Positions 41,226 to 50,116 of a stretch of DNA of 64,000 nucleotides are shown here, piece by piece. Made by a program: the position numbers and the translations under genes. The notes below the pieces were generated by a model. That model was given only the letters and a program-made list of their open reading frames with translations. It had not been told where the DNA came from and ran no database searches. Positions within the stretch are counted from its first letter, which is position 1. Each line of letters begins with the position of its first letter. The stretch comes from a bacterium (lineage in GTDB: Bacteria; Bacillota; Clostridia; Oscillospirales; Oscillospiraceae): contig SFVC01000007.1 of NCBI GenBank assembly GCA_004560375.1, positions 1-64,000 on the forward strand. Reading direction: 5' to 3'.

Positions 41226-42533
41226 TTATAATCTCTCTTTCAGTCCGTCGATGACGGCCAGCGCCCGCCGGGACAGGGCGGCGTTCTTCTCCCGCTTGCC
41301 CTTCACCTTATGATCCAGCGGGGGCATGATCCCGAAGTTCACGTTCATGGGCTGGAAATCCGCGATTCCATCCCGGCTCACGTACAGCGCCAGCGCGCCG
41401 GTGGCCGTCTCCTGGGGAAAGTCCAGCGGCGCCCGGCCCAGCAGCCGCCGGGCCAGCTCCACCCCCGCCAGAAAGCCCGACGCGGTGGACTCCACATAGC
41501 CCTCCACCCCGGTGATCTGGCCCGCGAAGGTGACGCGCTCCTTCCCCCGCACCCGGTAGTACCGATCCAGCAACCGGGGCGAGTTCAAATAGGTGTTGCG
41601 GTGCATCACCCCGTAGCGCACGTACTCCGCATGGGCCAGCGCCGGGATCATGGAAAACACCCGCTTCTGCTCCCCCCACTTCAAATGGGTCTGGAAGCCC
41701 ACCAGATTGTACAGCGTCCCGGCGGCGTTGTCCCGCCGCAGCTGCACCACCGCATAGGGCTCCCGCCCGGTTTTCGGGTCGGGCAGGCCCTTGGGCTTCA
41801 GGGGCCCAAAGGCCAGCGTCTGCTCCCCCCGCCGGGCCATGACCTCCACCGGCATACAGCCCTCAAACACGTTTTTGTCCTCGAAGCCGTGTACCTCCGC
41901 CTCCTGAGCGGCGCACAGCTCCTTCCAGAAGGCCAGGTACTCCTCCTCGGACAGGGCGCAGTTGATGTAATCCGCCGTCCCCTTGTCGTACCGGGAGGCG
42001 AACCAGGCGTGCCCCATGTCGATGCTGTCAAAGGTGACGATGGGGGCCGCCGCGTCGTAGAAGTTCAGGTAACTGTTCTCCGGCAGCAGCCCCGCGATGG
42101 CGTCGGATAAGGCGTCCGAGGTCAGCGGCCCGGAGGCGATCACCACCTCCCCCTCGGGGATGGACGTGACCTCCCCCTCCACCACGGTGATGTGGGGGTG
42201 GGTGCGGATGGCGTCCGTGACGGCGGCGGAGAAGCCCTCCCGGTCTACCGCCAGCGCGCCGCCCGCCTCCACCCGGGTCTGGTCGGCGCAGCGCAGGATC
42301 AGCGAGCCGCACCGGCGCAGCTCCTCCTTCAGCAGCCCCGCGGCGTTCTCCAGCTGGTCGGAGCGCAGGGAGTTGGAGCACACCAGCTCGGCGAAGCCGG
42401 GTCGGTGGTGGGCGGGGGTCATTTTTTCCGGCTTCATCTCCCGGAGGGTGACGGCAATCCCCCGCTGGGCAAGCTGCCACGCGGCCTCGCACCCGGCAAG
42501 GCCCGCGCCGATGACGGTGACATTTGTGGACAT
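41226..42533 (-). CDS. trmFO: Methylenetetrahydrofolate-tRNA (uracil-5-)-methyltransferase
   Basis: 435 residues. Makes m5U54 in tRNA with folate and FAD. N-terminal FAD motif VIGAGLAGCEAAWQLAQRG, then LREMKPEKMTPAH and ELVCSNSLRS, with C-terminal PMNVNFGIMPPL. The start at 42533 shares one base with the stop of the small repressor gene (TAATG), so it is likely coupled to it. In many Firmicutes trmFO follows topA; here topA is also close but separated by the repressor gene, a small opposite-strand gene and a repeat. Confidence 0.97.
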   Translation of the reverse strand: MSTNVTVIGAGLAGCEAAWQLAQRGIAVTLREMKPEKMTPAHHRPGFAELVCSNSLRSDQLENAAGLLKEELRRCGSLILRCADQTRVEAGGALAVDREGFSAAVTDAIRTHPHITVVEGEVTSIPEGEVVIASGPLTSDALSDAIAGLLPENSYLNFYDAAAPIVTFDSIDMGHAWFASRYDKGTADYINCALSEEEYLAFWKELCAAQEAEVHGFEDKNVFEGCMPVEVMARRGEQTLAFGPLKPKGLPDPKTGREPYAVVQLRRDNAAGTLYNLVGFQTHLKWGEQKRVFSMIPALAHAEYVRYGVMHRNTYLNSPRLLDRYYRVRGKERVTFAGQITGVEGYVESTASGFLAGVELARRLLGRAPLDFPQETATGALALYVSRDGIADFQPMNVNFGIMPPLDHKVKGKREKNAALSRRALAVIDGLKERL

Positions 42534-42745
42534 TACATTCTCTCCCTGTGGTCGGAGCGGCCCACCAGATAGTCGATGGACACGTCATAAAAGTCGGCAA
42601 GGGCAATCAAAGCATTGATGGTCGGTGCGGTTTTTTCAGTTTCATAATACTGGTATCCCCTAATTTTCACGCCCATCAAATCCGCCAACTGCTGTTGCGG
42701 AACTTTCCGCTCTTTCCGCAATGCTTTCATTCGTTCGCCGTACAT
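42533..42745 (-). CDS. Small XRE/Cro-type repressor
   Basis: 70 residues consisting only of a Cro/C1-type helix-turn-helix: MKALRKERKVPQQQLADLMG, VKIRGYQYYETEKTAPTI and YDVSIDYLVGRSD. The pattern is that of mobile-element repressors. It lies directly downstream of a perfect palindrome that overlaps a divergent promoter, so autoregulation and control of the small gene at 42829 are likely. It overlaps trmFO by one base. The stretch from 42533 to about 42850 is less GC-rich than its surroundings. Confidence 0.9.
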   Translation of the reverse strand: MYGERMKALRKERKVPQQQLADLMGVKIRGYQYYETEKTAPTINALIALADFYDVSIDYLVGRSDHRERM

Positions 42746-42760
42746 TTTTAATTTCCCCTC

Positions 42761-42806
42761 TTGACATGACCTAATTTTGCGTGTATTATAAAAACACGCA
42801 AAATTA
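42761..42806 (+). promoter_or_regulatory. Divergent promoter with palindromic operator
   Basis: TTGACA (42761-42766), 17 bp, TATTAT (42784-42789) on the plus strand. A 13-bp perfect inverted repeat (TAATTTTGCGTGT at 42772-42784, ACACGCAAAATTA at 42794-42806) flanks the -10. On the minus strand TATAAT (42790-42785) lies in the same 9-bp centre, so one bound repressor could block both directions. Confidence 0.75.
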
Positions 42807-42828
42807 AGTCGCTTTGGAGTTGATACTT

Positions 42829-43083
42829 ATGACTGACGCAATGGACGCACTCTACCTCTATGCCCAGGAACATCTGTTTCATATACTTCTTGCCCAGGAG
42901 AGCAGCTACTACGTCCGCCTCCACCGCGAGGATCAATATGAACAGCGTCTCCGCGCCGCTCTTGACGAAGCCGGACAGAAAATCCTGGACGATCTGATCC
43001 GGACAAAGGTTGACCTGGCCCTCTCCGGCGAACGGGCCGCCTTCCGCGCCGGGTTCCAGATCGCCATGGAATTGGGGCCGTGA
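42829..43083 (+). CDS. Small protein of unknown function next to the repressor
   Basis: 84 residues, probably all helical, without signal or membrane segment (LYLYAQEHLFHILLAQESSY, then a charged middle and ERAAFRAGFQIAMELG). I do not recognise a function; similar small proteins occur in clostridial mobile elements. The ATG at 42829 has TTGGAG upstream. It is transcribed from the operator-controlled promoter, divergent from the repressor. A family B repeat begins 8 bp after its stop. Confidence 0.65.
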   Translation: MTDAMDALYLYAQEHLFHILLAQESSYYVRLHREDQYEQRLRAALDEAGQKILDDLIRTKVDLALSGERAAFRAGFQIAMELGP

Positions 43084-43090
43084 CACGCCC

Positions 43091-43257
43091 GTAGGGGAGG
43101 GGGCGATGGTTCCCGGTGGGAACCGTCCATCGCCGACCGAGCCGAAGGCGAGACCCTTGCCCCTCCCGCCGTCCCAAATTTCTGCCACGCATAGGGGTGC
43201 GGTAGAATCACAGACGGCGGTGACCCTACACACGGGAGGGGCAAGCCCCTCCCCTAC
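43091..43257 (+). repeat. Composite palindromic repeat, family B, copy 2
   Basis: The right end (43233-43257) is the same 25-bp arm as in copy 1. The left end begins GTAGGGGAGGGG and is interrupted by an insert that is itself palindromic (GGCGATGGTTCCC paired with GGGAACCGTCCATCGCC, about 43102-43134). The rest of the left arm (CTTGCCCCTCCCG) resumes near 43157. The right arm contains the topA stop codon (TAG, 43256-43254). Confidence 0.8.
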
Positions 43258-45587
43258 ACATCCTTCTTTACAGCCTTTCTCGTTGTTGTCTCTTTGGCAG
43301 TCGTGGTCTTTTTCGTGGTGGTTTTCTTGGCGGCCGTCGTCTTTTTTGCCGTGGTTTTCTTGGCCGTGGACGCGGTTTTCTTGGCCGCCGTCTTTTTCGC
43401 GGCGGGCTTCTTTTCCGCGCCCTCGCCCTCGCCAGCGGCGTCGGTTTTCTTCTTGTACCCGCCCCGCTTGTCCTCCGGGGTGAAGTTGGAGCACTCCGGA
43501 TTGATGCAGAAGGGCCGCTTGAACCCCCGGCCGGACAGCTTGAACATGGTCTGCCCGCACACCGGGCAGTTGTCCTTGACGGGCACGTCCCAGGTCATGA
43601 AGTCACACTTTTTCCGCTCGTCCTTGCTGTTCAGGTGCTCGCAGCAGGAATAGGTGTACTGCTTGCCCGACTTCTTGCTCACGCCGGTGCGCTTCACCAG
43701 GCGGCTGCCGCACTTGGGGCACTTCCCGGGCAGCTCCACCACCAGCGGCTTGGTGAAGGTGCACTCCGGCCAGCCGGGGCAGGCCAGGAACCGCCCAAAC
43801 CGCCCGGACTTGATCACCATCTGTCGGCCGCACAGGTCGCACACCTCCTCGGACACCTCGTCGGGCACCTTGATGCGCTCGCCGTCCAGCTCGGTCTCCG
43901 CCTTTTTCAGCTCGGCCTCAAAATCGCCGTAGAACTCGGCCATGACCTGCTTCCACTGTACCTCGCCGGTCTCCACCTTGTCCAGGCGGCTCTCCATCTG
44001 GGCGGTGAAGTCGGCGTCCACGATGTCGGGGAATTTGTCCTTCATCAGCCCGGTGACAACCTCGCCCAGCGGCGTGGGGCGCAGGTACTTGCCCTCCTTC
44101 ACCACATACTCCCGGCTGGTGATGGTGGAGATGGTGGGGGCGTAGGTGGACGGGCGGCCCACCCCCCGCTCCTCCAGCGCCTTGATGAGGGTGGCCTCGG
44201 TGTACCGGGCGGGGGGCTGGGTGAAGTGCTGGGCGGGGGCGAGGCCGTTGAGGCGCAGCGCCTCCCCCTCCTTCAGATCGGGGAGGGGGGACTGGGGGGC
44301 CTCCTCGTCCTCGTCCCGGCTCTCCTCATATACGGCGGTGAAGCCGGAGAACTTGATGGACGAGTGGCTGGCCCGGAAGCGGTAGCCCGCGGACTCCACC
44401 TCGATGGACACGCTGTCGTACACCGCCCCCGCCATCTGGCAGGCCAGAAAGCGGCTCCAGATGAGCTTGTAGAGGCGGTACTGCTCGGAGGTGAGGCTCT
44501 TTTTCACATACTCCGGCGTCAGGTTCACATCGGAGGGCCGGATGGCCTCGTGGGCGTCCTGGGCGTTGCCCTTGGCCTTGAAGCGCCGGGTTTTCTCCGG
44601 GTAATACTGCTTGCCGTACCGGGAGAGGATGAAGGTTTTCGCCGCCGCCAGCGCCTCCTCGGACAGGCGCAGGGAGTCGGTACGCATATAGGTGATGAGG
44701 CCCACGGTGCCCACCCCCTCCACGTCCACCCCCTCGTAGAGCTGCTGGGCGATAGACATAGTGCGCCGGGGGGTCATGTTCAGCTTCCGGGACGCCTCCT
44801 GCTGGAGGGTGGAGGTGATGAAGGGGGGCGCGGGGGCCCGGTTCTTGTCCTGCCGCTTCACGTTCGTCACCATGAAGGGCGCGCCCCGCACCGCGGCGGT
44901 GACGGCCTTCACCTCGTCCTCGCTGGACAGCTCCATCCGCTTGTCTTTCCCGTAGAACTCCGCCTTGAACTGCCCCAAATTGGGGGCGATCCGGGCCAGA
45001 TCCGCGGTGAGCGACCAGTATTCCTTGGGCACGAAGGCGCGGATCTCCTCCTCCCGCTCCACGGCCAGCCGGGTGGCCACCGACTGCACCCGCCCCGCCG
45101 ACAGCCCCCGGCGGATCTTCTTCCACAGCAGGGGGGACAGCTCGTAGCCCACGATCCGATCCAGCACCCGCCGGGCCTGCTGGGCGTCCACCAGATCCTG
45201 ATCGATGTCCCGGGGGTTGGCGATGGACTCCTGCACCACCTTCTGGGTGATCTCATTGAAGGTCACCCGGCAGGTCTTTTCCTTGGGCACCTCCAGCACG
45301 CTTTGCAGGTGCCAGGAGATGGCCTCCCCCTCCCGGTCAGGGTCGGTGGCCAGGTAGACCTTGTCGCTGGCCTTGGCGGCCTTCCGCAGATCCCGGATCA
45401 CGTCCGCCTTGTCCTTGATGTTCTGGTACTCCGGCTCGAAGGTGGCCACGTCCACCCCCAGGGTGCTCTTGGGCAGATCCCGTATGTGCCCCATGGAGGC
45501 CTTGACCTCAAAGCCGGGGCCCAGGTATTTCCCGATGGTTTTCGCCTTGGCGGGCGACTCCACAATCACCAAATTCGTCTTTGCCAT
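43254..45587 (-). CDS. topA: DNA topoisomerase I
   Basis: 777 residues. Relaxes negative supercoils. TOPRIM start KTNLVIVESPAKAKTIGKYL; the active tyrosine lies in GLITYMRTDSLRLS near residue 295. Three zinc-finger modules follow (CDLCGRQMVIKSGRFGRFLACPGW-type; CPKCGSRLV; CPVCGQTMF). The C-terminus, after about residue 710, is a Lys/Ala/Thr-rich tail of repeated AAKKT and TTKKT units ending KKDV. The start at 45587 follows AAGG at 7 bases. It lies 9 bp after dprA in the usual dprA-topA order. The stop codon is supplied by the family B repeat. Confidence 0.97.
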   Translation of the reverse strand: MAKTNLVIVESPAKAKTIGKYLGPGFEVKASMGHIRDLPKSTLGVDVATFEPEYQNIKDKADVIRDLRKAAKASDKVYLATDPDREGEAISWHLQSVLEVPKEKTCRVTFNEITQKVVQESIANPRDIDQDLVDAQQARRVLDRIVGYELSPLLWKKIRRGLSAGRVQSVATRLAVEREEEIRAFVPKEYWSLTADLARIAPNLGQFKAEFYGKDKRMELSSEDEVKAVTAAVRGAPFMVTNVKRQDKNRAPAPPFITSTLQQEASRKLNMTPRRTMSIAQQLYEGVDVEGVGTVGLITYMRTDSLRLSEEALAAAKTFILSRYGKQYYPEKTRRFKAKGNAQDAHEAIRPSDVNLTPEYVKKSLTSEQYRLYKLIWSRFLACQMAGAVYDSVSIEVESAGYRFRASHSSIKFSGFTAVYEESRDEDEEAPQSPLPDLKEGEALRLNGLAPAQHFTQPPARYTEATLIKALEERGVGRPSTYAPTISTITSREYVVKEGKYLRPTPLGEVVTGLMKDKFPDIVDADFTAQMESRLDKVETGEVQWKQVMAEFYGDFEAELKKAETELDGERIKVPDEVSEEVCDLCGRQMVIKSGRFGRFLACPGWPECTFTKPLVVELPGKCPKCGSRLVKRTGVSKKSGKQYTYSCCEHLNSKDERKKCDFMTWDVPVKDNCPVCGQTMFKLSGRGFKRPFCINPECSNFTPEDKRGGYKKKTDAAGEGEGAEKKPAAKKTAAKKTASTAKKTTAKKTTAAKKTTTKKTTTAKETTTRKAVKKDV

Positions 45588-45596
45588 ATCCAAACC

Positions 45597-46841
45597 TTAC
45601 TCCATTTTCAATTTCACGGCGGCCCGGAACCGCTTGCCGCCCACGCCGATCACCAGCTGATCCACCTCCAGCAGGGTCAGGGCGGACAGCACCCGCCGGA
45701 CGGGGATCTGGGTGCGCTCCACCAGATCGTCCGTCCCCAGCGGGCCGTCCTCCAGGGCCAGCAGCACCTCCCGCTGATCGTCGGTCAGCCTATCCTTACA
45801 GTCGACCCACCGGAGATATTCCACCTTTTCTCCGGCAGGGGCCTCTTTTTTCCGCTCGGTTGGGGCCTTGGAGGCCGCCGGCTCCGCCGGGGGCTCCTCC
45901 GGCTCGGGCAGGCGCTGCTCCGCCGCGTACCGGCTCAGGGGATCCGCCCGCAGGATCTTGCCCGGGAACCGCTGTTCAAATTCACACAAAACGTCGTCCG
46001 CGCTGAGGATCAGCTTGGCGCAGCTCAGCTGGATCAGCCGGTTGGTGCCTTCGCTCATGGGCGCGTCGATGGGGCCGGGGACGGCGAATACCTCCCGGTT
46101 CTGATCCAGGGCGTGGCCCACGGTCAGCAGGGTGCCGCCGGCCCGGGCGCTCTCCACGGCGATGACGCCCACCGACAGGCCGCTGAGGATCCGGTTGCGG
46201 ACGGGGAAATGGCTGCCCCGGTGCTCCGTCCCCGGCGGGTACTCGGAGAACAGCGCCCCCACCGCCGCCACGTCCTCATACAGCTCCCGGTGGAACCAGG
46301 GGTAGATCCGATCCAGCCCGCCGGCGATGACGGACACCACCGGCCCGCCCGTCTTCAGCGCGCCCCGCACCGCGGCGGCGTCGATGCCCTCCGCCATGCC
46401 GGACACGATGAGCGCGCCCCGGCGGCTCAGCTCCCCGGACAGCCGGGAGGCCGCGTCAATGCCGTAGGGGGTGGCCTTCCGGGCGCCCACCATGGCGATG
46501 GCCACCTCCTCGTCAAAGGCGAACTGCTTTCCCTTCCAGTACAGCACCAGGGGCGGCTGGGCGATGGCCTTCAGCCGCTCCGGGTAGGTGGCGTCCTGGA
46601 GGGTGAGCAGGCGGATGCCCAGCCGGTCGCAGTCCCCCAGGATCCGATCCGCCCCGTCCAGCGACTTGTTCATCAGGGAGCGGACAGCCTCCCCGCTCAG
46701 CCCGCCCAGGGTCTCAAAGGCCTCCCGGTCGGCGGCGTGTATCTGCTCCGGGCTGCCGAACCGCTCCAGCAGCCGCACGGTGGCCTGTCCCCGGATCCCC
46801 CGGCGCCGGGTGAGCCAGATCCAATGCTTCAGGTTTGACAT
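45597..46841 (-). CDS. dprA: DNA-processing protein DprA
   Basis: 414 residues. Binds incoming single-stranded DNA and loads RecA during transformation. N-terminal SAM-like part; Rossmann core with VGARKATPYGIDAASRL, SGMAEGIDAAAVRGAL, AGGLDRIYPW and ESARAGGTLLTVGHAL; and a C-terminal winged helix (DDQREVLLALEDGPLGTDDL). Lies between the SpoU methyltransferase gene and topA on the same strand. Confidence 0.96.
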   Translation of the reverse strand: MSNLKHWIWLTRRRGIRGQATVRLLERFGSPEQIHAADREAFETLGGLSGEAVRSLMNKSLDGADRILGDCDRLGIRLLTLQDATYPERLKAIAQPPLVLYWKGKQFAFDEEVAIAMVGARKATPYGIDAASRLSGELSRRGALIVSGMAEGIDAAAVRGALKTGGPVVSVIAGGLDRIYPWFHRELYEDVAAVGALFSEYPPGTEHRGSHFPVRNRILSGLSVGVIAVESARAGGTLLTVGHALDQNREVFAVPGPIDAPMSEGTNRLIQLSCAKLILSADDVLCEFEQRFPGKILRADPLSRYAAEQRLPEPEEPPAEPAASKAPTERKKEAPAGEKVEYLRWVDCKDRLTDDQREVLLALEDGPLGTDDLVERTQIPVRRVLSALTLLEVDQLVIGVGGKRFRAAVKLKME

Positions 46842-46868
46842 GGCGTCCTTCCTCTCCCTGTTTTCTCC

Positions 46869-47636
46869 TCAATCGTCCCGGGCCATCTCCCACAGCGCCA
46901 CCGACGCCGCCACCGCGGCGTTCAGCGACTCGCACCTGGGAGACATGGGGATTTTGATGGTCTTTTCGCACAGCGCCAGGGCGGCGTCCGACACCCCCCG
47001 GCCCTCGCTGCCGACGATCACCGCCGCCCGCCCCAGGGGCACCCGGCGCACGTCCTCCGTGTCCTCCCGCAGGGCGGCGGCGTACAGCGGGATTCCCGCC
47101 CGGGCCAGCCCCTCCGCCGCCCGCTCCAGCGGGCACTCGTACGCCGGCAGGCGGAACACCGCCCCCATGGTGGCCCGCACCGTCTTGGGGTTCCAGGGGT
47201 CGGCGCAGCCATTGCACAGGATCAGCCCGTCCGCCCCGAAGGCGTCGGCGGTGCGCCAGACCGTGCCCACGTTGCCGGGATCCTGCACCCCGTCCAGCAC
47301 CAGCCACCGCCGCCCCTTCAGCTCCTCCGGCAGAGCCAGGGGCCTCCCCCGGCACACAAACACGATCCCCTGGGGGCTCTCGGTGTCGGCGATGGAGGCC
47401 AGCAGGCTGTCCGCCACCTCCACCGTCCGCACCCCGGGGGGCAGCTCCGGCAGGGGCACGCCGGGGGCGGCGATCACCGCCTCCAGCTCCGCCCCCCAGC
47501 GCAGGGCCTCCCCCAGCAGCTTGGGGCCCTCGGCGGCGAAGGCCCCCTCCTCCCGGCGGAAGGAGCGGCGGCTGTTCAGCTTCCGCACCCGGGCCAGCAG
47601 AGGGTTGGCCCGGCTGGTGATCACGTCCCGCTCCAA
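46869..47636 (-). CDS. RNA 2'-O-ribose methyltransferase (SpoU/TrmH family)
   Basis: 255 residues. SPOUT enzyme with an N-terminal substrate-binding domain (VITSRANPLLARVRKLNSRR) and C-terminal knot motifs: VLDGVQDPGNVGTVWRTADA, VIVGSEGRGVSD and IPMSPRCESLNAAVAASVAL. It would methylate rRNA or tRNA; the exact nucleotide cannot be read from sequence. First in the trmH-dprA-topA group. Confidence 0.93.
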   Translation of the reverse strand: MERDVITSRANPLLARVRKLNSRRSFRREEGAFAAEGPKLLGEALRWGAELEAVIAAPGVPLPELPPGVRTVEVADSLLASIADTESPQGIVFVCRGRPLALPEELKGRRWLVLDGVQDPGNVGTVWRTADAFGADGLILCNGCADPWNPKTVRATMGAVFRLPAYECPLERAAEGLARAGIPLYAAALREDTEDVRRVPLGRAAVIVGSEGRGVSDAALALCEKTIKIPMSPRCESLNAAVAASVALWEMARDD

Positions 47637-47666
47637 GGCCGGCGGCCCCCTTTCAGCTCAATGTGC

Positions 47667-47701
47667 AAAAGCATACCGGCACGGATTGCCGGTATGCTTT
47701 T
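47667..47701 (-). terminator. Terminator of greA-lysS
   Basis: Perfect 15-bp stem AAAAGCATACCGGCA/TGCCGGTATGCTTTT, loop CGGAT (plus strand), just after the lysS stop on the minus strand. Confidence 0.9.
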
Positions 47702-47712
47702 GGGACAGGTTC

Positions 47713-49218
47713 TCAATCTAACGGCTTCATGGTGGGGAACAGCAGCACTTCCCGGATGGAGTCGTTGTTGGTCAGCAGCATCACGCAGCGATCGATGCCG
47801 ATGCCCATGCCGCCCGTGGGGGGCAGACCGTACTCCAGGGCGGTGATGAAATCCTCGTCCATCATGCCCGCCTCGTCGTCCCCTTTGGCCCGGAGCTCCA
47901 CCTGCTTCTGGAACCGCTGGCGCTGATCGATGGGGTCGTTGAGCTCGGAGAAGGCGTTGCACATCTCGCTGCGGCAAATGAACAGCTCGAACCGCTCGGT
48001 GAGCCGGGGATCCTTGGGGGATCGCTTGGACAGCGGGGACACGTCCACCGGGTGCATGGTGATGAAGGTGGGTTGGATGAGCTTTTCCTCCACCTTCTGG
48101 TCGAAGCACTCATACAGGGCGTTGCCCCAGGTCTTGTCCGCCGTCTCAGGCAGCTCCACGCCGATGGACTTGGCGGCGGCCACCGCCTCCTCGTCCGAGC
48201 TGATGGCCATGAAGTCCAGGCCTGTATGCTGCTTCACCGCCTCGTGCATGGGCAGGCGGGGCCAGCCCGGGGTCAGGTCGATCTGCTCCCCCTGCCACTC
48301 CAACTGATAGGTGCCCAGGATCTTCTGGGCAGCGGAGGACAGCAGATCCTCCATCAGATCCATCATGTCGTTGAAGTCGGCATAGGCCTGGTACAGCTCG
48401 ATGGTGGTGAACTCCGGGTTGTGCCGGTTGTCCATCCCCTCGTTGCGGAAGATGCGGCCGAGCTCATACACCCGCTCCAGCCCGCCCACGATGAGCCGCT
48501 TCAGCGGCAGCTCGGTGGCGATGCGCAGATACATATCAATGTCCAGGGTGTTGTGGTGGGTGATGAAGGGCCGGGCGGTGGCCCCGCCGGAGATGGTGTT
48601 GAGCACCGGCGTCTCCACCTCCATGTAGCCCCGTGCGTCCATGAAGTCCCGGACGTACTTGATGAACTGGGAGCGGATGACGAAGTTCCGCTTCACGTCC
48701 GGGTTGACGATGAGATCCACATACCGCTGGCGGCAGCGGGTCTCCACGTCGGTGAGGCCGTGGAACTTCTCCGGCAGGGGCAGCAGGGACTTGGACAGCA
48801 GGGTGATGGTCTTGGCCTTGATGGAGATCTCCCCCCGCTTGGTGCGGAACACCTCCCCCTCCACGCCCACGATGTCGCCGATGTCGTACTTCTTGAAGGC
48901 GGCCAGGGCCTCCTCCCCCACGTCGTCGATGCGGACGTAGAGCTGGATCCGGCCAGCGCCGTCCTGGAGGTCGGAGAACACGGCCTTGCCCATGCCCCGC
49001 TTGCTCATCAGGCGGCCCGCCAGCCGGACGGTCTGGCCTTCCATCGCGTCAAACTGATCCTTCACCTCATCGCTGTGGTGGGTCACGTCGAACCGGGTGA
49101 TCTGGAAGGGATCCTGCCCCCGGCCCTGGAGCTCCGCCAGTTTATCCCGGCGTATGCGAAGCAGCTCGGACAGGGAGGGCTCCTCCTGGACGGGCTGGTT
49201 GTTGGTCTGATCGGCCAT
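47713..49218 (-). CDS. lysS: Lysyl-tRNA synthetase (class II)
   Basis: 501 residues, standard length. N-terminal OB-fold anticodon-binding domain (GRLMSKRGMGKAVFSDLQDG), class II motif 1 around FMDARGYMEVETPVL, motif 2 FRNEGMDNRHNPEFTTIELY, and motif 3 GLPPTGGMGIGIDRCVML. It charges tRNA-Lys. Lies 32 bp after greA in the common greA-lysS pair. Confidence 0.98.
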   Translation of the reverse strand: MADQTNNQPVQEEPSLSELLRIRRDKLAELQGRGQDPFQITRFDVTHHSDEVKDQFDAMEGQTVRLAGRLMSKRGMGKAVFSDLQDGAGRIQLYVRIDDVGEEALAAFKKYDIGDIVGVEGEVFRTKRGEISIKAKTITLLSKSLLPLPEKFHGLTDVETRCRQRYVDLIVNPDVKRNFVIRSQFIKYVRDFMDARGYMEVETPVLNTISGGATARPFITHHNTLDIDMYLRIATELPLKRLIVGGLERVYELGRIFRNEGMDNRHNPEFTTIELYQAYADFNDMMDLMEDLLSSAAQKILGTYQLEWQGEQIDLTPGWPRLPMHEAVKQHTGLDFMAISSDEEAVAAAKSIGVELPETADKTWGNALYECFDQKVEEKLIQPTFITMHPVDVSPLSKRSPKDPRLTERFELFICRSEMCNAFSELNDPIDQRQRFQKQVELRAKGDDEAGMMDEDFITALEYGLPPTGGMGIGIDRCVMLLTNNDSIREVLLFPTMKPLD

Positions 49219-49250
49219 TGGTATTCTCTCCTTTTATCTGCGCGCCACCC

Positions 49251-49724
49251 TCACCGCTGGATGGCGACGACCTCGTATTCGATATTACCCGCGGGGGCCT
49301 CCACCACCGCCACCTCGCCGATGGCCTTGCCCAGCAGGGCCCTGCCGAAGGGGGACTCCTCGGAGATCCGCCCGTTCATGGGATCCGCCTCCTGGGAGCC
49401 CACCACCTGATAGGTCTCCTCTTCGCCGGTGATCACGTCCTTCACGGTGATCCGGCTGCCCATACGCACGGTGTTGGGGTCGGTGGCGTGCTCCTCGATC
49501 ACCACGCAGTTGGCCAGGATGTTCTCCAGCTCGGCGATGCGGGAGTAGAGCTTGCCCTGTTCGTTTTTCGCCTCGTCGTACTCGCTGTTCTCCGACAGAT
49601 CGCCAAAGGAACGGGCCTCCTTGATCTGATCGGCCACCTCTTTTTCCCGGACGGTTTTCAGGTAGGTCAGCTCGCTTTTCAGTTCCTCCAGGCGCTCCGC
49701 GCTCAGTTTGTACTCTTTGGCCAT
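49251..49724 (-). CDS. greA: Transcription elongation factor GreA
   Basis: 157 residues. Rescues backtracked RNA polymerase. Coiled-coil N-terminus with the catalytic tip acidic pair in GDLSENSEYDEAKNEQ, and C-terminal globular domain ending ISEESPFGRALLGK. Driven by a full-consensus promoter. Confidence 0.98.
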   Translation of the reverse strand: MAKEYKLSAERLEELKSELTYLKTVREKEVADQIKEARSFGDLSENSEYDEAKNEQGKLYSRIAELENILANCVVIEEHATDPNTVRMGSRITVKDVITGEEETYQVVGSQEADPMNGRISEESPFGRALLGKAIGEVAVVEAPAGNIEYEVVAIQR

Positions 49725-49803
49725 CTCGGTTCCATCCTTTCTTCCGCCCGTTTTCCCGGCCCGGATCCCCCTTCCGGCGGAAACGGCACGGTGTTTCTAT
49801 GGA

Positions 49804-49832
49804 ATTATAGATACTTTGCGGCCTTTTGTCAA
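49804..49832 (-). promoter_or_regulatory. Consensus sigma-A promoter of greA-lysS
   Basis: Minus-strand TTGACA (49832-49827), 17 bp, TATAAT (49809-49804). The -35 box overlaps the stop of the upstream small gene. Confidence 0.92.
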
Positions 49833-50101
49833 GGGGTTCCAGCCGCCGTGGCGTCCAAAAGGATCCGCCTGGTCTCGTCGCCGGCGTTTTGCGCCTGTCC
49901 TCCGGAGCCCTGGGGCCGCTCGTCGCTCACCGCGTTCAACGCCATCAGCGCCAGATTGCTTCGCATCAGGTCGAACAAGGAGGCCAGAATGGCCAGCTCG
50001 TCCGCCGTCTTGCCCTGTCCGATCCACACGGACAGGGCCGCGGCCACGGCCACCAGGTTGGCCCCCTGGCCCTGGGGCACGCCGGAATTCCGGCACGGCA
50101 T
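49829..50101 (-). CDS. Small protein of unknown function
   Basis: 90 residues with a hydrophobic helical middle (ANLVAVAAALSVWIGQGKTA, then ELAILASLFDLMRSNLALMA) and a polar C-terminus. I recall similar short proteins of unknown function in gut Clostridia but cannot name a family. AAAGGGGGTGATC lies before ATG 50101. It follows the LytTR remnant on the same strand. Confidence 0.6.
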   Translation of the reverse strand: MPCRNSGVPQGQGANLVAVAAALSVWIGQGKTADELAILASLFDLMRSNLALMALNAVSDERPQGSGGQAQNAGDETRRILLDATAAGTP

Positions 50102-50116
50102 GACGGATCACCCCCT

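Noticed and set aside
43635..46838. 1067-codon open frame on the plus strand
   Set aside because: Antisense to topA and dprA, both with full family motifs. The product is a Leu/Gly/His-rich shadow.
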